64,000 nt of DNA from Clostridiales bacterium (GTDB lineage Bacteria > Bacillota > Clostridia > Lachnospirales > Lachnospiraceae). Each line of letters opens with the position of its first letter. The stretch's first letter is position 1. The notes under the pieces were generated by a model. That model saw only the letters and a program-made list of their open reading frames with translations, did no database searches and had not been told where the DNA came from. The stretch covers positions 34,273 through 98,272 of the forward strand of contig JAHAFI010000010.1 in NCBI GenBank assembly GCA_018374355.1, in the 5' to 3' direction. This document shows, piece after piece, positions 15,326-25,435 of the stretch. A program made the translations under genes and the position numbers.

Positions 15326-17398
15326 ATGAAGTTAGTGATTGCAGAAAAACCATCTGTGGCGATGGCATTGGCGAAGGTGATCGGAGCCAGGGAACGGAAA
15401 GACGGATATGTGGAGGGAAAAGAGTATCTGGTATCATGGTGCGTCGGGCATCTGGTAGCACTTTGTGACGCATCGGAATATGATGAACGCTATCAGAAAT
15501 GGAGATATGAGGATCTTCCCATTGTACCGGAAGAATGGAAAAGAAAAGTCCTGGATGGGACAAAGAAGCAGTTCCAGATCTTAAAAAAACTGATGAACAG
15601 CAAAGAAGTGGATGAGGTTATCTGTGCTACAGATGCAGGACGGGAAGGGGAACTGATCTTCCGTCTGGTCTATGAGCAGGCAGGATGTAAAAAGCCCGTG
15701 AAAAGACTTTGGATCTCCTCCATGGAAGAAAGTGCAATTAAAGAAGGTTTTGCATCGTTGAAGGACGTTTCGTGTTACGAATCCCTTTATCAGTCAGCCT
15801 TATGCAGAGCGAAAGCAGACTGGCTGGTGGGGATCAATGCGAGCCGTCTTTTCTCTGTCCTTTATAACCAGAACCTGAAGGTGGGCAGGGTACAGACCCC
15901 AACTCTTGCCATGATTGTGGACAGAAACCAGAAAGTGAAAGGGTTTGTCAAAGAAAAATATTATGTGGCGCATCTGAAATTTGGGGATTTTGATGCAGTC
16001 TCCGAGCATTTCCAGAAAAAGGAGGATGCTCAAAAAGTGGCGGATGACTGTCAGGAGAGAATGTGTCAGGTGGAAAAGGAAGATGTGCATACGAAAACTG
16101 TCCGTGCACCAAAACTGTATGACCTGACTTCGCTTCAAAGGGATGCCAACCGGATTTTTGGTTACACGGCACAGCAGACACTGGATTCTGTGCAGGAAAT
16201 GTACGAAAAGAAGCTGGTGACTTACCCAAGAACCGATAGTCAGTATCTGACGGATGAGATGGGGGAAAGTACGGAGAAACTGGTTCAGGTGTTACTTTCT
16301 AGGCTGCCGTTTGCAGATGGGATTTCGTATGAACTGGAGGTTTCCAAAGTGTTAAATTCCCAAAAGGTATTGGACCATCATGCTATCATCCCTACGGCAG
16401 AAGTGGAAAAGACAGATTTTCAGAAACTGAAAGAAAGAGACAGAAACATCTTATACCTGATCAGTGCAAGAGTGCTGACGGCAACGTCGGATTCCTATAT
16501 TTATGAGATCCATAAGTGCCAGCTGACCTGCAACTTCCATAACTTTTATTTCACTGCAAAAAAGACGAAGCAGGAAGGCTTCCAGGCTATTGAGAAAAAA
16601 CTGAAACAGTTTCTGGGGGGCAAGGAAACGGAGAAAGAAGCAGAATATGCTCTTTACCTGGGACGAAATATCGGTCCCTGCAGCACTTATGTTTCAGAGA
16701 ACTTCACCCAGCCACCCCGCCAGTATACAGAAGATACCCTTCTGGCAGCGATGGAACGTGCAGGCAACGAAGACCTGACAGAGGATACGGAAAAGAAAGG
16801 GCTTGGGACACCTGCAACAAGAGCCGGTATTATTGAAAAAATGATTCAGTCCGGTTTTGTAAAGCGGGAAAAGAAAAATCTGGTGCCAACAGATGCCGGG
16901 AATGTGCTGATTACTGTTCTTCCGGATGAAATCAAATCTCCGAAGATGACTGCAGAGTGGGAAATGGCATTAAACCATATTGCACAGGGAACAGAAACTG
17001 CGGAGCATTTCTTAAATGGAATCACGGATATGCTGGGAGAGTTAATCTCCCGTTACCATTCGATTTCGGAGGAAGAAAGCAGCTGCTTTCCGGGAGTAGC
17101 CAGAGGAGAAGTAATTGGGAAATGTCCGGTTTGCGGCAGTGATGTCCGGGAGGGAAAGAAAAACTATTACTGTACCGGTCAAGACTGCCGGTTTTGTTTG
17201 TGGAAGGATGACCATTTCCTTGTAAGCCAGGGGAAAAAGATGGACAAAACGACCGCAAAGAAATTTTTGAATAAGGGCAAAGCCCATTTTAAAGATCTGG
17301 TATCGAAAAGAACCGGGAAAAGCTATGAAGCCACAATAGAGATGGTAACTGATAGTGAAGGAAAAGTGCAGTTTAACCTGCATTTTCCACAGCGGTAA
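15326..17398 (+). CDS. topB: DNA topoisomerase III (type IA)
   Basis: 690 residues. The N-terminal TOPRIM domain has IAEKPSVAMALAKVIGA and DAGREGELIFRLVYEQ. The catalytic tyrosine is Y300 in LVTYPRTDSQYL. The segment LGTPATRAGIIEKMI is typical of TopB. The C-terminus carries a cysteine-rich zinc finger (GKCPVCGSDVREGKKNYYC) and a DUF-like tail. ICE-borne TopB enzymes resolve single-strand interlinks during transfer or replication and are common in Tn1549-type elements. The start is four bases after the DUF4366 stop. A terminator follows at 17407, so this is the last gene of the conjugation operon. Confidence 0.95.
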   Translation: MKLVIAEKPSVAMALAKVIGARERKDGYVEGKEYLVSWCVGHLVALCDASEYDERYQKWRYEDLPIVPEEWKRKVLDGTKKQFQILKKLMNSKEVDEVICATDAGREGELIFRLVYEQAGCKKPVKRLWISSMEESAIKEGFASLKDVSCYESLYQSALCRAKADWLVGINASRLFSVLYNQNLKVGRVQTPTLAMIVDRNQKVKGFVKEKYYVAHLKFGDFDAVSEHFQKKEDAQKVADDCQERMCQVEKEDVHTKTVRAPKLYDLTSLQRDANRIFGYTAQQTLDSVQEMYEKKLVTYPRTDSQYLTDEMGESTEKLVQVLLSRLPFADGISYELEVSKVLNSQKVLDHHAIIPTAEVEKTDFQKLKERDRNILYLISARVLTATSDSYIYEIHKCQLTCNFHNFYFTAKKTKQEGFQAIEKKLKQFLGGKETEKEAEYALYLGRNIGPCSTYVSENFTQPPRQYTEDTLLAAMERAGNEDLTEDTEKKGLGTPATRAGIIEKMIQSGFVKREKKNLVPTDAGNVLITVLPDEIKSPKMTAEWEMALNHIAQGTETAEHFLNGITDMLGELISRYHSISEEESSCFPGVARGEVIGKCPVCGSDVREGKKNYYCTGQDCRFCLWKDDHFLVSQGKKMDKTTAKKFLNKGKAHFKDLVSKRTGKSYEATIEMVTDSEGKVQFNLHFPQR

Positions 17399-17406
17399 GT
17401 AAGAAG

Positions 17407-17434
17407 CAGGCAGCCAAAGTGCTGTCTGTTTTTA
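17407..17434 (+). terminator. Terminator after topB
   Basis: CAGGCAGC (17407-17414) pairs with GCTGTCTG (17421-17428) with one G-T pair, followed by TTTTTAT. It lies directly upstream of the adhesin start, so the adhesin must be read from its own promoter or by read-through. Confidence 0.7.
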
Positions 17435-17463
17435 TATAAAAAATGAAAGAGAGGACACAATCT

Positions 17464-20400
17464 ATGAGAAAAACAGGAAATTTGAGGAAACTTGTAGCTG
17501 GATTTCTGGCAGGGATGACACTGTTATCCACGGTGTTATCGCCCATGACTGCTTATGCAGCGGAACCCAAAGTGGAAGAAAAGCCGCCTCTTTATGAAGA
17601 AGTCAAGGATATGCTTGACAAAGATGAGGTGGTAAAAGCTGAGGACTATGAGATTACTGTTGGCAGTAAATTTGATGTGGAGATTGACTTTACTGGTCTG
17701 AAGATTGCAGATGACAAAAAAGTAAAAGTCACTTTTGAGGAAGCAAAGAGTGATGAAGGTAAGGATTTTACCACGGATCATGCAGACTGCTATAAGGCTG
17801 TTTATTATGTGGAACCGACCAATCAGGCACATCCGAAGTACCAGATCAGCAGGAACCTGATCGTAAAAGAAGCAGTAACAGAGGTGCAGGCTGCATCAGA
17901 AAGCGGCGGTGAACAATCCGGCTCCGGTGGTACGGAGGAAAGCGAAGATGATGGGGAGGCAGACTCGCAGCTGATTGAGGATAATGAGAGCTTTGATGCA
18001 CTGGCAGAGGAGATTATGATGCAGGATACTTTGGACGAGGAATCTGGATTGGAATTACACGATGTACTGGAACAGGCAGAGGAACAGGAAGTTGAAATCG
18101 CTGAAATGGAAACTGGGGACATGGTGACATTTGCGGCAGTACCAAAACTTGCATCTGCAACGGGGACACAATATGTAACGGTAGAAAAGGGACCGCTGTA
18201 CCGATATTCTGATTATGGTCTTGGTAGTTATTTGACTGAGCCCTACTATATTTCTTATGGAACTGTTCGTGCTACAGCATATTGCGTTCAACCAGCAAAA
18301 CCAGGACCACCTTCTGGCACGTATTCAATCACAAAGATTGCAGATAATCAGACACTTGCAAAGATCTGCTACTATGGAACGGATGCTGCCGGGGCAGAAA
18401 GCTTTTTTGCAAAATATCATTCTGATTTTTCGGCAGGAAAACGTTTTATTATCGTTCATATGGCTGCAGCTTATGCGTATGGCGATAGCTCTGCATTTTA
18501 CGGGACTAACAGTACTGGCCAGTCACTGGCAATGGAAGTATACAACTACTGTACTGGAAGACCTGCAATCCCAAATGCTGACATGTCATTTACGAATAGT
18601 AAGGTAAAAGCGTATATTGACGGAAATGAACAACGAACAGAGCAGATTACCTTTAATGCAGATGCCCTTCAGACCATTACAATGAAACTTCCTTCCGGTG
18701 TGAAATTCCATAACGTGACAACCGGAAAAACAAGTGCTGCAGGAGCAAGCGTGGAAGTATCTGGTGGTACGAAGTTTTATCTTTCCGCTCCACTGACTCA
18801 GGCAGAGGACGTAAAAGGATCCTGGTCAGCAACCATGACGGGAAGCATTACAAAGGATTATTCTGCCTATAAAATAACAACCGGAAGTTCTACACAGGAT
18901 CTTGCTTTTGTGTTTGGTGAAGGCGTGGACGCTGAAAAGTATGTCGATTTTTCTGTAGAATGGGTAAAAATGGCAACCATCGAGATCGTGAAGAAAGATG
19001 TCGGAAGCAATGCAAAAGTAGCCGGTGCAGTCTATGGCATTTACAGTGATGAAGCAGGAAAAAATCTGATTGCAAAGATGCCTGCAACGGATGTCAATGG
19101 TGCTTCCAGTATCACGATTGAAAAGACACAGAATACGGTATATCTGAAAGAGATTTCTGTACCCAATGGTTATGTGCTGGATACAAAGGCCTATGGAATT
19201 AATCTTGTGATCGGAGGCACTACAAAGAAAGAAGTTTCCGATAAGGAACAGTTTGCAGACCTGACTGTTTACAAAGAAGGGGAAGTGCTGACCGGTGCAT
19301 CCGTTACAGAGTCGGGTGTTGTATTCCAGTACACAAAGCAGAGACTGAAAGGTGCTGTTTATAACGTGTATGCCGGTGCAGACATCAAAGCTGCCGATGG
19401 AACCTTAGTCTACAAAAAAGGGGACCTGGTAAAAGAAGGACTGACAACCGGTGAAGACGGAAGTGCAACTCTTAAGAACCTGCATCTTGGTTCTTACGTT
19501 GTGACAGAAATCAAAGCTCCGACGGATTATGTATGCAAAGGGGAATCCAAACCCGTCACATTAAGCTATGCCGGCCAGACGGTAGAAGTGGCAGTTGGAA
19601 ATGTGACATTCACGAATGACAGACAGAAGGCAAGTGTATCTGTAGTAAAACAGGACGATACCACAAAGAATCCGCTTTCCGGTGGTATTTATGGGCTGTA
19701 TGCGGCAGAAGATATTGCGGATGTTACAGGAAATATCGTAGTAAAAAAAGATACCCTGATTGAAAAAGCAACCACTGGAAATGATGGAAATGCCGTATAT
19801 CAGGCTGACCTGCCGATCAACCACAGCTATTATGTAAAAGAGCTGCAGGCACCGGTAAATTATTTCCGCAACAGTGAGGATGTGTTTTCTTTTGAGTTTC
19901 AATACACCAATGATAAACAGGCATCTGTTGCATTTACCCATACGTTTGAGAATGAACGTGTCAATGCAACGATCCATCTGGTGAAAAAAGATAAGGAAAC
20001 CGGAAGAAATCCACAGGGAGATGCAACTTTTGAAGGTGCTGTTTATGGTGTCTATGCAAGAGAGAACATTGTTCATCCGGATGGAAAAACCGGCATCCTT
20101 TATAAGGCAGGAAGCCAGGTTGCAACCATGACTGTGGACAAAAAGGGTGATGCTTCCGTAGAAGATTTGTACCTTGGAAAATACTATGTGAAAGAAATCA
20201 CACCGCCTACTGGATATCTGATCGACGAACAGGAATATGATCTGGAGTGCAGTTATGAAGGTGACCTTGTAAAAACGGTTGAGAGAAGCACAGAATCTTC
20301 CGAGCAGGTAATGAAACAGTCGTTCCAGGTGATAAAAGCAGCCAACAACGGAAAGACGGATGCCGACCTGTTAAAGGGAGCTGGATTTACCGCTTACTTA

Positions 20401-23400
20401 AAGAGCAGCTTAAAAACCAATCCGGACGGAAGTTATGATTTTGCATCTGCAAAGCCGGTAGTGCTGACCGCAGATGGAAAAACAGAAATGTTTACCGATG
20501 CAAAAGGATATGCCTGCAGCACCCCGCTTCCGTATGGTACTTACCTTGTGAAGGAAACAACAACACCGCACAATTACAAGCCGGTGGATGATTTTGTTGT
20601 TACCATCAGTGAAAACCATCCGGATGAGCCGCAGATCTGGCGTATCCTTCTGGATGATGAGTTTAAGGCGAAGCTGAAAATTGTTAAAAAAGATGATGAA
20701 ACAAAGAAATCTGTCCTTGTGGCAGGTACGGAATTTAAGATTTATGATCTGGATCATAAGAAATATGTGGAACAGGTAACTACTTATCCGACCACTGTTA
20801 CCCACAAATCCTATTTTACAGACAGCCAGGGCTATCTGATCCTTCCGAAGAACTTAAGTATCGGACATTACCGGATCGAAGAAGTGACAGCTCCGGACGG
20901 TTATACGCTGAACCAGAATTATGTGGAGATTGCAGTAGATTCCAATACTGCTTACCAGATGGATTCTGTCAGTGGGGATGTAGTGATTGAAGTACCTTAT
21001 GAGAACCATCCGGTCAAAGGCAAGCTGACGGTTTATAAAAAAGGAGAGATGCTGACTGGATTTAAGAAAGACTTCATTTATGAAGAACGGTTCCTGAAAG
21101 ATGCTGTCTTTGAGGTGTATGCGGCAGAGGATATCTATTCCCCGGATTACCAGAAGGATGCAGATGGAAACCGTATTGTTGTTTATGCGAAAGATACGCT
21201 GGTGACTACAATCACAACCGGCGAAGATGGAAAAGCTGTTGCCGAAAATCTTCCGCTTGGTGCATATCGTGTGATTGAAAAAACAGCTCCGGAAGGGTTT
21301 ATGTTAAACCCGGATGCATCAGAAGTTGTCTTTGTTTATGAAGATCAGAATACCCCTGTTGTGGAGAAGGAATTAACGATCGGTGATGAAAGACAAAAGG
21401 TAGCCATTACTGTTGAAAAACAGGATGCGGAGAATGGTGCTGTTGTGGCAGGTGCTGTCTTTGGTATCTACAACAAAGAAGACATTACCGTAGACGGCAA
21501 AGTAATCGTTGAGGCAGATACCTTGCTTCAGGAAATGACTTCTGATGAAAAAGGACAGGCAGAATGTACCCTGGATCTTCCGCTTGGCAGTTACTATGTC
21601 AAAGAACTGAAAGCTCCGGCAGGTTTTGTATCTTCCGATGAGATTCTGACATTTGATGCCTCCTATCAGGGACAAGACGTAGCAATGGTAGTGTTAAAGT
21701 CCGTAAAGAAGAATGAGCCGACGACAGTTGAGTTTACGAAATCTGACATTACCACAGGGACAGAACTGGATGGTGCAAGCCTGAAAGTTCTGGATCAGGA
21801 AGGAAACATTGTGGATGAGTGGACTTCTGTAAAGGATGCACCGCATATGATCAAACGTCTGGTAGCAGGGGAAACTTATATTCTTCGTGAAGAATTTGCA
21901 CCATACGGATATCTGAAAGCAACGGATGTGGAATTTACCGTAGAAGATACCGTAGAGATTCAGAAAGTGGAAATGAAGGATGAAGTACCGACTGGTCTTC
22001 TCATCATCAACAAAAAGGGCGAATTTCTGGATAAGATCACTCTGATGGATCACGCAAAGGGAACCGTGGAGCATCTGTTTGAGTATATCACCGGCAGCCT
22101 TCAGGAGGTTACCTTCAACGTGTATGTTGCAGAAGATATCAAAGCGGCAGATGGTGTCAGCGAAGATTATTACAAGGCAGATGACCTTGTGGGAACGATT
22201 ACTACTGATACCAATGGTATTGCACAGCTTGGAGACCTTCCGGTTGGAAAATACTATGTGAAAGAAGCGGAAACAGTCCATGGCTATGTACTGGATGGAG
22301 AGCCGAGATATGTGGATTTAAGTTACCGTGACCAGGATACTCCGGTGGTAACTTATGATGAGGCATGGCAGAATAACCGCCAGAAAGTCAAAGTGACAGT
22401 ATTGAAAAAAGAGAAGGAGACAGATCGTGTGCTTGCAGGCGGTATCTTCGGATTGTTTACAAGGGAAGATATCAAAAATGCCAGCGGGGATGTCCTGATG
22501 GAAGCAGATACGCTGATTGAGCTTAAGACAACGGATGAGAATGGGCAGATCACCTTTACGGCAGACCTTCCAGTGGACGGAAACTATTATGTGAAAGAGC
22601 TGTATGCTCCGGATGGTTTTGTGACCACCAATGAAGAACAGGATTTCACCTTTGAATATGCCGGTGCTGATCAGACAGAGGTACGTTACGATTTTACCTT
22701 TGAAAATGAGGCAACGACTGTGGAACTGACAAAATCCGACCTGACCACAGGGGATGAACTTCCGGGTGCCCAGCTGAAAGTGACCGATGAGGACGGCAAT
22801 GTTGTGAATGAATGGGTATCTACAGAAGAAGCTCATGTGATCAAAGAACTGGTAGTCGGAAAGACCTACACTATGACAGAAATCAAACCGGCGGATGGAT
22901 ATGTAACTGCAGAAAGTATTGAATTTACCATTGAGAATACTGCTGAAATCCAGAAGCATGAAATGAAGGATGACGTGACAAAGGTGCAGATCAGCAAAAC
23001 GGACATTACCGGAGACCATGAGATTCCGGGGGCGAAGCTGACCATTCTGGATGCAAATGATCAGGTGGTAGAAAGCTGGACTTCCACAGAAGAGCCACAC
23101 TATGTGGAGAAACTGCCGATTGGCAGATACACCTTGCGGGAAGAACAGGCACCAAAAGGCTTTATCCTTTCTTCCGATGTGACTTTTGAAGTAAAGGATA
23201 CCGGAGAGATTCAGAAAGTTGCCATGAAGGACGATACTGCAAAGGGAAAAGTCATCCTGAATAAAACGGGCAAAGAAACTGGAGAGCCTTTAAAAGGCGT
23301 GGAATTTGAACTCCGTGACAGCAAAGGAAAAGTGCTGGAGACCTTAAAGACCGATGCTGCCGGTCATGCGGAAAGCAGCCTTTATGAGATTGCTTCCTAC

Positions 23401-23730
23401 AAAGATGGTAAGTACAGCAGTGAAAAGAAATATTATCTGGTGGAAACAAAAACGCTGGATGGTTATGAACTGGAACAGACAGAGCACGAGGTAGTCTTTA
23501 CTTATACAGATGACAGTACTCCGGTTGTGGAAGTGACCTTTGATCTGACCAACCAGAAGAAAGAAACACCAGAAAATCCGGGATATACACCTTCGGATTC
23601 CACACCATCCTCTGGATCACCAAAGACCGGCGATGAAACCAATCTCTGGCTTCCAATCCTTATGATGGCAGTATCTATCTGTGGTGCAGCAACCATTTTT
23701 GCAGTCAGAAGAAAGAGAAAAAGAAAATAG
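17464..23730 (+). CDS. Giant LPXTG-like surface adhesin with thioester domain and about 14 Cna-B/SpaA repeats
   Basis: 2088 residues. The ATG at 17464 is preferred over 17443 because AGAGAGGA lies seven bases before it and it gives a clean signal peptide (LVAGFLAGMTLLSTVLSPMT, cleavage near AYAAEP). Residues about 60-220 are a Ser/Glu-rich stalk part. A thioester (TQXA) domain follows (about 235-400) with the reactive cysteine C274 in TAYCVQP. About fourteen Cna-B/SpaA isopeptide modules follow, recognisable by repeated starts such as VVKQDDTTKNPLSGGIYGLY and ends such as YYVKELxAPxGY. The protein ends with SPKTGD (2052-2057), a membrane helix and an RRKRKRK tail, a sortase signal. It probably binds host or partner-cell surfaces covalently through the thioester and helps mating contact or colonisation. 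Confidence 0.92.
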   Translation: MRKTGNLRKLVAGFLAGMTLLSTVLSPMTAYAAEPKVEEKPPLYEEVKDMLDKDEVVKAEDYEITVGSKFDVEIDFTGLKIADDKKVKVTFEEAKSDEGKDFTTDHADCYKAVYYVEPTNQAHPKYQISRNLIVKEAVTEVQAASESGGEQSGSGGTEESEDDGEADSQLIEDNESFDALAEEIMMQDTLDEESGLELHDVLEQAEEQEVEIAEMETGDMVTFAAVPKLASATGTQYVTVEKGPLYRYSDYGLGSYLTEPYYISYGTVRATAYCVQPAKPGPPSGTYSITKIADNQTLAKICYYGTDAAGAESFFAKYHSDFSAGKRFIIVHMAAAYAYGDSSAFYGTNSTGQSLAMEVYNYCTGRPAIPNADMSFTNSKVKAYIDGNEQRTEQITFNADALQTITMKLPSGVKFHNVTTGKTSAAGASVEVSGGTKFYLSAPLTQAEDVKGSWSATMTGSITKDYSAYKITTGSSTQDLAFVFGEGVDAEKYVDFSVEWVKMATIEIVKKDVGSNAKVAGAVYGIYSDEAGKNLIAKMPATDVNGASSITIEKTQNTVYLKEISVPNGYVLDTKAYGINLVIGGTTKKEVSDKEQFADLTVYKEGEVLTGASVTESGVVFQYTKQRLKGAVYNVYAGADIKAADGTLVYKKGDLVKEGLTTGEDGSATLKNLHLGSYVVTEIKAPTDYVCKGESKPVTLSYAGQTVEVAVGNVTFTNDRQKASVSVVKQDDTTKNPLSGGIYGLYAAEDIADVTGNIVVKKDTLIEKATTGNDGNAVYQADLPINHSYYVKELQAPVNYFRNSEDVFSFEFQYTNDKQASVAFTHTFENERVNATIHLVKKDKETGRNPQGDATFEGAVYGVYARENIVHPDGKTGILYKAGSQVATMTVDKKGDASVEDLYLGKYYVKEITPPTGYLIDEQEYDLECSYEGDLVKTVERSTESSEQVMKQSFQVIKAANNGKTDADLLKGAGFTAYLKSSLKTNPDGSYDFASAKPVVLTADGKTEMFTDAKGYACSTPLPYGTYLVKETTTPHNYKPVDDFVVTISENHPDEPQIWRILLDDEFKAKLKIVKKDDETKKSVLVAGTEFKIYDLDHKKYVEQVTTYPTTVTHKSYFTDSQGYLILPKNLSIGHYRIEEVTAPDGYTLNQNYVEIAVDSNTAYQMDSVSGDVVIEVPYENHPVKGKLTVYKKGEMLTGFKKDFIYEERFLKDAVFEVYAAEDIYSPDYQKDADGNRIVVYAKDTLVTTITTGEDGKAVAENLPLGAYRVIEKTAPEGFMLNPDASEVVFVYEDQNTPVVEKELTIGDERQKVAITVEKQDAENGAVVAGAVFGIYNKEDITVDGKVIVEADTLLQEMTSDEKGQAECTLDLPLGSYYVKELKAPAGFVSSDEILTFDASYQGQDVAMVVLKSVKKNEPTTVEFTKSDITTGTELDGASLKVLDQEGNIVDEWTSVKDAPHMIKRLVAGETYILREEFAPYGYLKATDVEFTVEDTVEIQKVEMKDEVPTGLLIINKKGEFLDKITLMDHAKGTVEHLFEYITGSLQEVTFNVYVAEDIKAADGVSEDYYKADDLVGTITTDTNGIAQLGDLPVGKYYVKEAETVHGYVLDGEPRYVDLSYRDQDTPVVTYDEAWQNNRQKVKVTVLKKEKETDRVLAGGIFGLFTREDIKNASGDVLMEADTLIELKTTDENGQITFTADLPVDGNYYVKELYAPDGFVTTNEEQDFTFEYAGADQTEVRYDFTFENEATTVELTKSDLTTGDELPGAQLKVTDEDGNVVNEWVSTEEAHVIKELVVGKTYTMTEIKPADGYVTAESIEFTIENTAEIQKHEMKDDVTKVQISKTDITGDHEIPGAKLTILDANDQVVESWTSTEEPHYVEKLPIGRYTLREEQAPKGFILSSDVTFEVKDTGEIQKVAMKDDTAKGKVILNKTGKETGEPLKGVEFELRDSKGKVLETLKTDAAGHAESSLYEIASYKDGKYSSEKKYYLVETKTLDGYELEQTEHEVVFTYTDDSTPVVEVTFDLTNQKKETPENPGYTPSDSTPSSGSPKTGDETNLWLPILMMAVSICGAATIFAVRRKRKRK

Positions 23731-23745
23731 TAACCTTATATGAGC

Positions 23746-23773
23746 AGGGAGCCTTGTTTTGAGGCTCCCTTTT
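23746..23773 (-). repeat. Palindromic repeat, copy B, acting as terminator of the adhesin gene
   Basis: On the + strand AGGGAGCC (23746-23753) pairs with GGCTCCCT (23763-23770) and is followed by TTTT, so it functions as a terminator. Read on the minus strand the loop becomes TCAAAACAA and the arms GGGAGCC/GGCTCCC, matching the AAAAC-loop repeat family seen at 3630, 47876 and 56591. Confidence 0.7.
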
Positions 23774-23809
23774 CTCATAGAAAAAATAGGAAAGGACAGG
23801 TAAAAAAGT

Positions 23810-23950
23810 ATGAAGAAAACAATGAACACTATGCAGGCAGGAAGAGAAATGCAGGAAAGAGCTTTCAAGAGAATGATGGCTTACCAGAAAAAAGCAGAAC
23901 AGATGGTAAACAAAAAGAGAATGAACCAGCACATGATCAGAAGGGGGTAA
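23810..23950 (+). CDS. Small basic hypothetical protein (46 residues)
   Basis: ATG at 23810 preceded by GGAAAGGACAGG (RBS about 23789-23800). The product is highly basic and methionine-rich (MKKTMNTMQAGREMQERAFK, ending MNQHMIRRG), without a recognisable domain. It ends six bases before the DUF5688 gene and shares its operon. Its composition suggests a small nucleic-acid-binding or structural peptide, but this is inference. Confidence 0.6.
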   Translation: MKKTMNTMQAGREMQERAFKRMMAYQKKAEQMVNKKRMNQHMIRRG

Positions 23951-23956
23951 GGGCTT

Positions 23957-25036
23957 ATGATGAACAGAAAAGATTTTTTTGAATATGTGAAAGAGAACGT
24001 ACAGGATTATCTGCCGGATTCTTTTGCGGGTGCAAGTATTCGCCTGGAGGAGGTTGCAAAAGAAAATGGATTGACACTGACGGCACTGGTCATCCCGGAG
24101 GAAGGGAAAGCAGTCACGCCGACTGTATATCTGGATTCTTTCTATCAGGAATATCAGAACGGAAAACCTTTGGATGCCTGTGTAGGCGATGTGGCAGATC
24201 AGAGGATTGAATTTGCAGACCATGAGATGGATGTCAATATCAATGGCATCCTTGATTATGACTATGTGAAAGATAAGCTGCAGGTGCGTATCTGTGAACC
24301 GGAAATGAATCAGGAGCGTCTGGAAGGAAAAGTGGTGACCATGCATGGGGATTTTGCAGCATACTACACAGTAAATCTTACAGAAAATGAAGACGGAATT
24401 GCGAGTGTTCCGGTAACAGATCATCTTCTGGATACCTGGGGTGTTGATAAGAAACAGCTTCATAAGGATGCGATGGCAGCAGATCAGCATCGTGGCGTAG
24501 TCTTGTTTTCTATGGATGAAATGATGGAAGCAATGGTTTTTGGAGGAGAAGGACCGAGTAATTTGCTGGAAGGAAAAAAAGATATAAATGCTTTTTCACA
24601 GCCTATGTTTTGTTTGACCAATGATCTCAAACAGAATGGCGCTTCCCTGATCATCCAGGAAGACATCCGCAAACAGGTGGGAGAGTTTATGAAAGGTGAC
24701 TTTTTTATTCTTCCATCATCCATTCATGAGACATTGATTCTTCCGGACAATGGTGCTTTTGATGTGCATGAATTAAATGCGATGGTAAAAGAGATCAATG
24801 CGACGCAGGTAGACCTGAGTGATCGTCTTTCTAATAAAGTCCAGTTCTGTGATGGAAAGACGGCAGTCATGGAAAACGCTGAGAAGCGGGGACTTAGAAA
24901 ACAGCAGGAAAAGGAAACGGAGGCTGAAAAAGGCGGGCTTCATGGAAAATTGGAAAAAGCAAAGGAACAGATCAAATCGGAGAATCATGTGGGAAAATCA
25001 CACAGTAAATCCAAAGATGTAGCAATGGTAATGTAA
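23957..25036 (+). CDS. DUF5688-family ICE protein
   Basis: 359 residues, soluble, acidic. The N-terminal half (FFEYVKENVQDYLPDSFAGA, then VTPTVYLDSFYQEYQNG and LQVRICEPEMNQERL) matches the DUF5688 family common in Clostridial ICEs downstream of the adhesin. The middle (GEGPSNLLEGKKDINAFSQP, then FFILPSSIHETLILP) is conserved in the family too. The last 70 residues are a charged coiled coil. Function is unknown; no catalytic motif was seen. It begins with two adjacent ATGs after GGGGGTAAGGG. Confidence 0.8.
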   Translation: MMNRKDFFEYVKENVQDYLPDSFAGASIRLEEVAKENGLTLTALVIPEEGKAVTPTVYLDSFYQEYQNGKPLDACVGDVADQRIEFADHEMDVNINGILDYDYVKDKLQVRICEPEMNQERLEGKVVTMHGDFAAYYTVNLTENEDGIASVPVTDHLLDTWGVDKKQLHKDAMAADQHRGVVLFSMDEMMEAMVFGGEGPSNLLEGKKDINAFSQPMFCLTNDLKQNGASLIIQEDIRKQVGEFMKGDFFILPSSIHETLILPDNGAFDVHELNAMVKEINATQVDLSDRLSNKVQFCDGKTAVMENAEKRGLRKQQEKETEAEKGGLHGKLEKAKEQIKSENHVGKSHSKSKDVAMVM

Positions 25037-25096
25037 TTGCATTTGTATGAGGTGGGAGCTGCATCTGCGGTTTCCGCCTTTGAAAGGAGAATGTAT

Positions 25097-25276
25097 ATGT
25101 CAGAATGGTGTTTATACGGAAATGAAATAAGAGAAAGATTTGAAAGAGATCTGAAGCCGGAATATCTTTTAGACCAGATTGGAAAAGCAAGGAACAGCTA
25201 CAATTTTAAATCGGTTCCAGATGCACTGGAGTCTCAGGTTTCCGTGATTCAGGAATATTTAGAATCCGTAGAGTAG
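25097..25276 (+). CDS. Small hypothetical ICE protein (59 residues)
   Basis: The start ATG at 25097 is chosen because AAGGAG (25083-25088) lies eight bases before it; earlier in-frame starts at 25037 (TTG) and 25091 have poor RBS spacing. The product is MSEWCLYGNEIRERFERDLK and onward, ending EYLESVE, a helical acidic protein. It resembles the short proteins that precede RadC in related elements. Function unknown. Confidence 0.6.
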   Translation: MSEWCLYGNEIRERFERDLKPEYLLDQIGKARNSYNFKSVPDALESQVSVIQEYLESVE

Positions 25277-25285
25277 GGGGTACAG

Positions 25286-25435
25286 ATGAATAAAATGGCA
25301 AAGAAAGATAGTAGTAAAAAAGCATTTTCAGATTTCATCCGGAAATGTCTGGAAGAACAGCAGGATAAGGAATTTATCCTGCAGATTCCCATGAGAAAAG
25401 AGGTGGCAGATGACGAACAAAGAATTCAGCTTTGA
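25286..25435 (+). CDS. Small hypothetical protein overlapping radC (49 residues)
   Basis: ATG at 25286, preceded by TAGGGGG, encodes MNKMAKKDSSKKAFSDFIRK and ends EQRIQL. The last 26 bases overlap the start of the radC-like gene, a sign of translational coupling. It is charged and helical, and no domain was recognised. Confidence 0.55.
   Translation: MNKMAKKDSSKKAFSDFIRKCLEEQQDKEFILQIPMRKEVADDEQRIQL

Noticed and set aside
17536..23100. Many long minus-strand frames inside the adhesin gene
   Set aside because: They are shadows caused by the repeated, biased codons of the Cna-B modules; none has an RBS or known domain.
23740..23982. Plus-strand 80-codon frame across the adhesin terminator
   Set aside because: It begins within the terminator and is out of frame with the small gene at 23810 and the DUF5688 gene, both of which have clear RBS.
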